A stretch of 64,000 nucleotides of DNA from Methanomicrobiales archaeon HGW-Methanomicrobiales-1 (lineage in GTDB: Archaea > Halobacteriota > Methanomicrobia > Methanomicrobiales > Methanospirillaceae): the NCBI GenBank assembly GCA_002839675.1, contig PGYM01000001.1, positions 62,736 to 126,735 on the forward strand, in the 5' to 3' direction. Positions 58,456 to 64,000 of this stretch are shown piece by piece. The notes under the pieces are model-generated. The model was not told the origin of the DNA and ran no database searches. It saw only the letters and a program-made list of their open reading frames with translations. Within the stretch, counting starts at the first letter, position 1; each line of letters begins with the position of its first letter. The position numbers were made by a program, and so were the translations under genes.

Positions 58456-60177
58456 ATGGCAGAAATTATTGTCAAGGGCGGATTTGTTATTGACCCGACC
58501 CGGAAAATCGACGGTGACGTAGGCGATATTGCTATCAAGGATGGCAAGATTGTCGATAAGGTCAGCTCGTCTGCAAAGGTTATCGATGCAAAGGGCAAGG
58601 TTGTCATGGCCGGCGGTGTGGACATCCACGCCCACGTAGCAGGCCCCAAGGTGAATGTCGGGAGGTTATTCCGGCCTGAGGACAAGCTCTTATCAGGATT
58701 CTGCAGGAGCACGATGGCACAGAAGAACGGCTATCGCATGGAATCCGGGTTCTCGATCCCGAGCACCTTCAAGACCGGCTACGACTATGCCCGGATGGGC
58801 TACGGTTTTGTTATGGAAGCCGCGATGCCCCCGATCCACTCCCCCCACGTGCACGAGGAGATTCACGACACCCCAATCATCGATGAGGCAGCACTCCCCG
58901 TCTTTGGTAACAACTGGTTCGTCATGGACTACTTAAAGAAGGGCGAGGTCGAGAACACCGCATCCTACATAGCCTGGCTCCTCAAGGCCACGAAAGGCTA
59001 TGGTGTGAAGGTTGTCAACCCCGGCGGCACTGCTGCCTGGGGCTGGGGACTTAACTGTGTCAGCCTTGACGACCCGGTCCCGTATTTCGAGGTTACCCCC
59101 CGGGAGATCATCAAGGGACTTCTCGAGGCAAACGAGTACCTCGGCCTCCCTCACTCGATGCACATGCACCAGAACGATCTCGGCAACCCCGGCAACTACA
59201 AGGGAACCATCGAATCCTTAAAAATTTCAGAAGGTGTCAAGCCGAAGAACAAGTTCGGGCGCGAACAGGTCATGCACTCCACCCACCTCCAGTTCCACTC
59301 GTATGGCGGAACCGGCTGGGGCGACTTCGAGTCCAAGGCAAAGGAAGTCATGGACTATGTCAACAAGAACAAGGCACTTACGGTCGATACCGGTAACGTC
59401 ACGTTTGACGAGACCACCACGATGACTGCGGATGGCCCGTTCGAGCACCACCTCCAGGGTCTCAACCACCTCAAGTGGTGCAATGTGGATGTCGAGATGG
59501 AGACCGCTGCCGGTGTCGTCCCCTACGTGTACGACCCGAACATCAAGGTCTGCGACATCCAGTGGGCAATCGGTCTTGAACTTGCACTCTATGCCAAGGA
59601 CATGAACCGGATCTTTATCACCACCGATCACCCGAATGCAGGTCCGTTCACCCGGTACCCCCGCGTCATGAAGTGGCTGATGTCCAAGAAGTCCCGTGAG
59701 GCAGTAATTGACTCGTTCAAGCACAAGGACAAAGTCATAGCCGCCACCACCCTCCACCAGATAGACCGCGAACTCACCCTCTTTGAGATCGCCCAGATGA
59801 CCCGCTCCGGCCCGGCAAAAAGCCTCGGTCTTGGCAACATCTACGGCGGCCTTGCCCCCGGTATGAGCGCAGATGTTTCGGTGTTTAATCTCAACTACAA
59901 GAACATGCCCAGCGACCCCGATATGATCGAGAAGGCATTCCAGCGGGCTGCCTGTTTCATCAAGTCCGGTGAAGTTGTTGTCATGGATGGCGAAGTCGTC
60001 AGCAATGGTCACAAGAAGACCGTCTGGGTCAATGTCAACATGCCCGAAAACCCGCAGGTGATGCGTGACATCACCCAGTCCTTTACCAAGGACTACACGG
60101 TCCAGCTCGAGAACTACCCGGTCAAGGACTACCTTGCCCCGCACCCGTTCGTCATCAATGTCGATGTGGAGGCCTGA
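58456..60177 (+). CDS. fwdA: formylmethanofuran dehydrogenase, amidohydrolase subunit A
   Basis: A 573-residue amidohydrolase with a dinuclear zinc site that condenses formate, coming through a tunnel from FwdB, with methanofuran. The first metal ligands are H58 and H60 (GVDIHAHVAGPK). The later STHLQFHSYGGTGW and DHPNAGPFTRYPRVMKW carry further conserved residues. Length fits the family. Two bases separate it from fwdB. Confidence 0.95.
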   Translation: MAEIIVKGGFVIDPTRKIDGDVGDIAIKDGKIVDKVSSSAKVIDAKGKVVMAGGVDIHAHVAGPKVNVGRLFRPEDKLLSGFCRSTMAQKNGYRMESGFSIPSTFKTGYDYARMGYGFVMEAAMPPIHSPHVHEEIHDTPIIDEAALPVFGNNWFVMDYLKKGEVENTASYIAWLLKATKGYGVKVVNPGGTAAWGWGLNCVSLDDPVPYFEVTPREIIKGLLEANEYLGLPHSMHMHQNDLGNPGNYKGTIESLKISEGVKPKNKFGREQVMHSTHLQFHSYGGTGWGDFESKAKEVMDYVNKNKALTVDTGNVTFDETTTMTADGPFEHHLQGLNHLKWCNVDVEMETAAGVVPYVYDPNIKVCDIQWAIGLELALYAKDMNRIFITTDHPNAGPFTRYPRVMKWLMSKKSREAVIDSFKHKDKVIAATTLHQIDRELTLFEIAQMTRSGPAKSLGLGNIYGGLAPGMSADVSVFNLNYKNMPSDPDMIEKAFQRAACFIKSGEVVVMDGEVVSNGHKKTVWVNVNMPENPQVMRDITQSFTKDYTVQLENYPVKDYLAPHPFVINVDVEA

Positions 60178-60183
60178 TCGATC

Positions 60184-60990
60184 ATGGCAACCGTTACCTT
60201 AAAACCCACCAAGATCCCCGAGCTCATGTTCGAGGGCTATAGCATCACCCCTGACGCATTTGCAGGAAAGACTGCTGCACAGATTACAGCACTTCCCGGC
60301 CACGAAGGGAAGATCCACGTCACCATCGGGGACTACTTTACCGTCAGCGGTGACGCAGGCGCAACCGCAGCAGACACCGACATCATGATTGCCGGTGACT
60401 GCTCACGGGTAAAATACCTGGGCTCCAAGATGACTGCAGGAACCGTGACCGTCAACGGCAATGCCGACATGTATGTCGGCGGCTGGATGAAGGGCGGCAA
60501 GATCCACATCAAGGGGAACATGGATTCCTTCTGCGGGATTCAGATGGAAGGAGGCGAGCTCCTCTGCGATGGCAATGCCGGAAACCATGTCGGCTGCGCC
60601 TACCGCGGTGACTGGAGAGGCATGAAGGGCGGCACGATCCGGATCAAGGGTAATGCCGGCAACGATATCGGGACCTTCATGCTCGGCGGCACCATCATCA
60701 TCGAGAAGAACGCGTTCATCCATGTCTCCACCCATGCCGAGGGAGGCACCGTCATCATCAAGGGCGATGTTGAAGGCCGTGTCGGTGGCCAGATGGTCAA
60801 GGGCGACATGTATGTGCTCGGGCAGATCAAGTTCATGATGCCCGGTTACAAGAAGATCGATACCGTTGAGAAAGAAGTTGACGGTGTCAAGGCGACTTTC
60901 GATCACTACATCGGCGACCTCGGGGAGCGCCACGGCAAGAGCAAGGGCCAGATCGTGTATGCCAACCTGTACCTGAAAGCAGTGGCATGA
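60184..60990 (+). CDS. fwdC: formylmethanofuran dehydrogenase, subunit C
   Basis: A 268-residue beta-helix protein of the GXGXG family, related to the C-terminal domain of glutamate synthase. Repeating turns with MKGG are visible (GGWMKGGKIHIKGNMDSFCG, WRGMKGGTIRIKGNAGNDIG). It is a structural part of the Fwd complex. It follows fwdA by six bases and ends the core operon. Confidence 0.95.
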   Translation: MATVTLKPTKIPELMFEGYSITPDAFAGKTAAQITALPGHEGKIHVTIGDYFTVSGDAGATAADTDIMIAGDCSRVKYLGSKMTAGTVTVNGNADMYVGGWMKGGKIHIKGNMDSFCGIQMEGGELLCDGNAGNHVGCAYRGDWRGMKGGTIRIKGNAGNDIGTFMLGGTIIIEKNAFIHVSTHAEGGTVIIKGDVEGRVGGQMVKGDMYVLGQIKFMMPGYKKIDTVEKEVDGVKATFDHYIGDLGERHGKSKGQIVYANLYLKAVA

Positions 60991-61091
60991 ACCCCCTGTC
61001 TATCACACACGTCCGGCTGTTTTTTTAGCCACCAATCTTTTTTTACAAGGATATGATGATACCGGGACGCCTGTTGTCCCGAGGAGAGACC

Positions 61092-61847
61092 ATGAAAGAA
61101 GTTGGAAAACAATTCATCTATGGAACCCGGTACCCGGATTATTCCACGGTCGACCTCGTCCTCCGTGTCCCGGAACCCCTGCAAGAACTTCCGGTCCGTG
61201 AGGGACAGAAGGTAATCAAGCTCCCGAGCCCGAAACGGTTCAAAGTGAAGGATATACCCGTCCGGGAAGCCATCGAGAGATGGGAACCCATCGGGCACTT
61301 TGCCCGTTCATCGATAACGCTCAAGGAACTCTCGTACCTGCTCTGGTGCAGCCAGGGATTCAAGAAGGTCCTGGTCGATACCATGCAGCTCCGCAATGTT
61401 CCGTCAAGTGGTCTGCGCTATCCCCTGGAAACGTACTTTGTGGTAAGTGATGTTGAAGGCCTTGAGACCGGCCTGTACCGGTACCTCCCGAAATCCAATA
61501 GCATTGTTGCGGAACGGATCGATTCCGGCCTCACCCTTGAGATAAGCACGGCGAGCATGAATTTCAAGATCATGACGCGGGCCGCAGTCACCTTCATCTG
61601 GGTTGCAATCCCGTACCGCTCCACATGGGCGTTGGGGAACCGGGGCTACCGGAGTGTCCTCATCGAGGCCGGGCATACCTGCCAGAATCTCATCCTGGCA
61701 GCAGCTGGTCTCGGCTATGATGTATTTCCCACCGACATGTTCCATGACGAACTGATCGTCAAACTTGCGAACCTTGACCCGGAGACCCAGTGGCCGGTGT
61801 ATCTTGCGGCTGTAGGAAAGGTGGAGAGGAGTGTTACCCTCGCATAA
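61092..61847 (+). CDS. SagB-type nitroreductase-fold dehydrogenase
   Basis: A 251-residue FMN-binding protein of the nitroreductase superfamily, SagB type. The N-terminal segment RSSITLKELSYLLWCSQGFK, the middle RNVPSSGLRYPLETYFVVSD and LIEAGHTCQNLILAAAGLGY are typical. SagB proteins oxidise heterocycles in peptide modification, but no precursor or cyclodehydratase gene is near, so it may have another redox role, perhaps in cofactor metabolism. The ATG at 61092 has a GAGGAGAG site. It follows the fwd genes by 101 bases. Confidence 0.85.
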   Translation: MKEVGKQFIYGTRYPDYSTVDLVLRVPEPLQELPVREGQKVIKLPSPKRFKVKDIPVREAIERWEPIGHFARSSITLKELSYLLWCSQGFKKVLVDTMQLRNVPSSGLRYPLETYFVVSDVEGLETGLYRYLPKSNSIVAERIDSGLTLEISTASMNFKIMTRAAVTFIWVAIPYRSTWALGNRGYRSVLIEAGHTCQNLILAAAGLGYDVFPTDMFHDELIVKLANLDPETQWPVYLAAVGKVERSVTLA

Positions 61848-62005
61848 AAACAGGATCCGGCCCCCTCATTCATTATTTTTTAGAGATAAGGTTCGACATT
61901 TTTTTACCTTTACAAAAGCACATTGTTAATGTAAATCATTTTAGGGGTTCCTGGTATGGACAGACGAGGCCGTAAAAAGGGAGCAGATACAAGGGGCAGT
62001 CGGCT

Positions 62006-63916
62006 ATGGTAAAACGTTACCTTGAGCTCCGATCCCTTGACGAAGCGCTCGAACTGCTCACCACTTCTTTTGCCGCCCCCCGGCGAACCGAGAAGGTTCC
62101 GGTTATGCAATCGGTCGGCCGGGTCGTGGCCGAACCGGTCTTTGCAAAATATTCCGTACCTGAGGTAAACCTCTCTGCAATGGACGGCATTGCGGTCAGG
62201 AGCCGGGACACCATAGGTGCCGGCGACCGGAACCCGGTAACCCTGGACCATTTCGCCCGGGTCAACACCGGCAACATCATCCCTCCGGAGTTCGATGCGG
62301 TCATCATGATCGAGGATGTCTGGGAGTCCGGTGACCGTTTCCAGGTCCGCCGGACTGCCGCACCCTGGCAGCATGTCCGCCCGGCCGGAGAAGATATCAA
62401 GGAGAACCGGCTCGTAATGCCCCGTGGTCACCTGATCCGGCCATTCGATATCGGGGCGCTCGCTACCTATGGGATTACCACGGTTGAAGTCCTTGCCGTC
62501 AGGGTCGGGATCATCCCCACCGGCAGCGAGCTGGTACCGCTCGGTGTCCGGCCAGGACCGGGGCAGGTGGTGGAGAGCAACACCATCATGACACAGGTAT
62601 TTCTCGACCAGATGGGAGCGCACTGCACCCGCCTGCCGATTGTGGCAGACGATCCCGATCTCATCAGGGAGGCGCTCTTTAAGGCCGTGAAAGAAAACGA
62701 TCTGGTCATCATCTCCGCGGGCTCTTCAGCCGGCACCCGGGACTTTACCGAGAGTGTCATACGTTCGCTCGGTGAGCTGATCTTCCATGGCGTGGCAGTC
62801 AGGCCGGGTAAACCGGTGATGCTGGGGAAGGTGGAGGGAAAACCGGTCCTCGGGCTGCCGGGCTACCCGCTCGCTGCCCAGACTGCTCTCCGGGAATTTG
62901 CCGCACCCCTGCTGGAATCCTGGGGATTTCCCCCGGCCCCCCGGTTCGCAGTCACGGCCCGGCTCGCACAGCCGCTGGTATCAGATCCCGGGTTTGATGA
63001 TTTCGTGCCGGTCTTTGTCGGCCGTATCGGCTCTTGTCTCTTCGCAACCCCGCATCTGAAAAAAGCCGGCGTACAGATGGCAACGGTCAAGGCCAACGGT
63101 TACGCACGCATCCCGGCTCAGGTTGAAGGCTGCGAGGCCGGCACCGAGCTCGAAGTCCTTCTCACCACGGACCCGGGAAGTATCGAACGAACGCTTATCC
63201 TGACCGGATCGCTGGATCCCACCTTAGAGGAACTCGCGAGCCTTGCCCATGATGAGGGATTGTATATCCATGCCACCAACCCCGGCAATACGGCAGCACT
63301 TCTTGCCCTCCGCAACAATACCTGCCATGCCGCTCCCCTCAGCCTGCCGGCGCGGTCCCTGCTGACATCCTACCAGCCTTTCATAAAATTCCTGGAGGCC
63401 GGTGATCTGGCTTTTATTCATATTGCCACCGTTGAGCTGGGTATCGTTTCCTGCGATGGGCTGGGACTTAAGGATCTCACCCATTGCCGGTTCATCAATA
63501 CCCGGAGAGAATCGCCTCCCCGGATGGTTCTCGATGCCCTGCTGGCCGCAGAGGGTATTGATCCATTGCAGGTGAACGGGTACCTGCAGGAAGTACATGG
63601 TCCCCCGGCAGTGGCAGCAGCTGTCCGGAACGGTTTTGCTGATGCCGGGATGTGCACATCCAGTATTGCCAGCGCCGCCGGGCTCCGGTTCGTACCGGTT
63701 GCCCATGAGGATTATGAACTTGCAGTGCGGCGGGAGATGCTGGAAGATTCCCGTATCCGCACGCTGGTATCGCTCATCCAGTCTCCCGGGTATCGCGCGA
63801 TCCTTGCAAAGACCGGGGGGTATGATACCAGCCTCACCGGCACTATCCGGGGACTGAACGGCGAGAATATCTTAACCCCGTTATCCCCGGGAAGCCTGCC
63901 GGCCGGGTATATCTGA
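62006..63916 (+). CDS. moeA: MoeA-type molybdopterin biosynthesis protein fused to a substrate-binding domain
   Basis: A 636-residue fusion. Residues 1-400 are a MoeA protein, which inserts molybdate or tungstate into molybdopterin-AMP (MVKRYLELRSLDEALELLTT ... VNLSAMDGIAV, ISAGSSAGTRDFTESVIRSL, GLPGYPLAAQT). From about 405 to the end it is a periplasmic-binding-like domain (LILTGSLDPTLEELASLAHD ... GIVSCDGLGLKDL) as in archaeal MoeA-LysR-type fusions; it could bind a Mo/W oxyanion or cofactor. The location after the fwd operon fits supply of its cofactor. Confidence 0.92.
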   Translation: MVKRYLELRSLDEALELLTTSFAAPRRTEKVPVMQSVGRVVAEPVFAKYSVPEVNLSAMDGIAVRSRDTIGAGDRNPVTLDHFARVNTGNIIPPEFDAVIMIEDVWESGDRFQVRRTAAPWQHVRPAGEDIKENRLVMPRGHLIRPFDIGALATYGITTVEVLAVRVGIIPTGSELVPLGVRPGPGQVVESNTIMTQVFLDQMGAHCTRLPIVADDPDLIREALFKAVKENDLVIISAGSSAGTRDFTESVIRSLGELIFHGVAVRPGKPVMLGKVEGKPVLGLPGYPLAAQTALREFAAPLLESWGFPPAPRFAVTARLAQPLVSDPGFDDFVPVFVGRIGSCLFATPHLKKAGVQMATVKANGYARIPAQVEGCEAGTELEVLLTTDPGSIERTLILTGSLDPTLEELASLAHDEGLYIHATNPGNTAALLALRNNTCHAAPLSLPARSLLTSYQPFIKFLEAGDLAFIHIATVELGIVSCDGLGLKDLTHCRFINTRRESPPRMVLDALLAAEGIDPLQVNGYLQEVHGPPAVAAAVRNGFADAGMCTSSIASAAGLRFVPVAHEDYELAVRREMLEDSRIRTLVSLIQSPGYRAILAKTGGYDTSLTGTIRGLNGENILTPLSPGSLPAGYI

Positions 63917-64000
63917 ATACATCTCCCTCTCTTCTCTATCGGAGTTTTCCATCAGCCTCTGTTGTCGTAATATCGGGTGATGCCCAAACGGTGGGGCAAA
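63917..64000. other. Right window edge, no gene seen
   Basis: 84 bases after the moeA stop. No start codon with a convincing frame or ribosome-binding site was found on either strand. Confidence 0.4.

Noticed and set aside
57114-60144. Long minus-strand open frames opposite fwdB and fwdA
   Set aside because: These arise from the high G+C third-position usage of the fwd genes and do not resemble any protein.
1-64000. CRISPR array
   Set aside because: No regularly spaced direct repeats were seen; the dispersed repeat copies are 9-20 kb apart in most cases and not separated by spacers.

Overview
The window looks like a chromosomal segment of a methanogenic archaeon, most likely order Methanomicrobiales and Methanoregula-like (inference from gene content and style; no taxonomic marker gene is present). 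Direct support: a complete formylmethanofuran dehydrogenase cluster (fwdGDBAC, 56.4-61.0 kb), an archaeal release factor aRF1, a thermosome, archaeal RNase J, MTH865, DUF2769 and DUF2124-type proteins that are typical of methanogens, archaeal-style TATA elements and GGTGA/GAGG ribosome-binding sites. No rRNA, tRNA, CRISPR array or intact transposase was seen.

Layout. 0-6 kb: FmdE-like protein, two SAM methyltransferases and a complete Fe/corrinoid-type ABC importer. 6-8.3 kb: solitary Doc/Fic protein and an SDH-type ClpP-fold protease pair. 8.3-13 kb: an accessory block on the minus strand of unrecognised genes, many joined by ATGA-type overlaps, including a tandem paralogous pair with a possible degenerate nuclease fold and a three-gene overlapping membrane set. 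13.8-25 kb: housekeeping genes (RNase J, SulP, UspA, aRF1, gatCAB, thermosome), with a short topA-like remnant after gatB. 25.2-31.2 kb: type III restriction-modification operon with a DUF1016/YhcG nuclease gene between mod and res. 31.2-38.5 kb: truncated DUF190, glnA, DUF2124-type gene, a decayed RelBE pair, kup, a PAS membrane protein, and hairpin-rich noncoding DNA. 38.5-52 kb: stress and redox genes (HxlR/Hcp with small partners, MTH865 fusion, rubredoxin-flavoprotein, three DUF2769 proteins, rhodanese/TauE/TlpA/CcdA, pyridine nucleotide-disulfide oxidoreductase, gdhA). 52.6-55.3 kb: DtxR-FeoA regulator and FeoB behind a double palindromic operator. 56.3-63.9 kb: fwd operon, a SagB-type nitroreductase and a MoeA-substrate-binding fusion that would supply the Mo/W cofactor.

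The structure least explained by genes is noncoding. Six diverged copies (about 260-290 nt) of one intergenic repeat lie in the same orientation at 5961, 13257, 33941, 43038, 52278 and 55373; five follow the 3' end of a plus-strand gene or gene remnant, and each ends in a small stem-loop followed by a T-rich stretch whose loop sequence varies while the stem is mostly kept. A second family, two copies at 34981-35112 and 38044-38163, keeps a closing stem by different base pairs in the two copies, which is strong evidence for a structured RNA; the first copy sits at the end of a longer hairpin-rich stretch (34753-35112). Four tandem hairpins at 15393-15494 form another RNA candidate.

Several gene remnants (topA start, DUF2124 start, MTH865 end next to a repeat copy, RelBE with two lesions, DUF190) show that the intergenic regions carry a record of duplication and decay.
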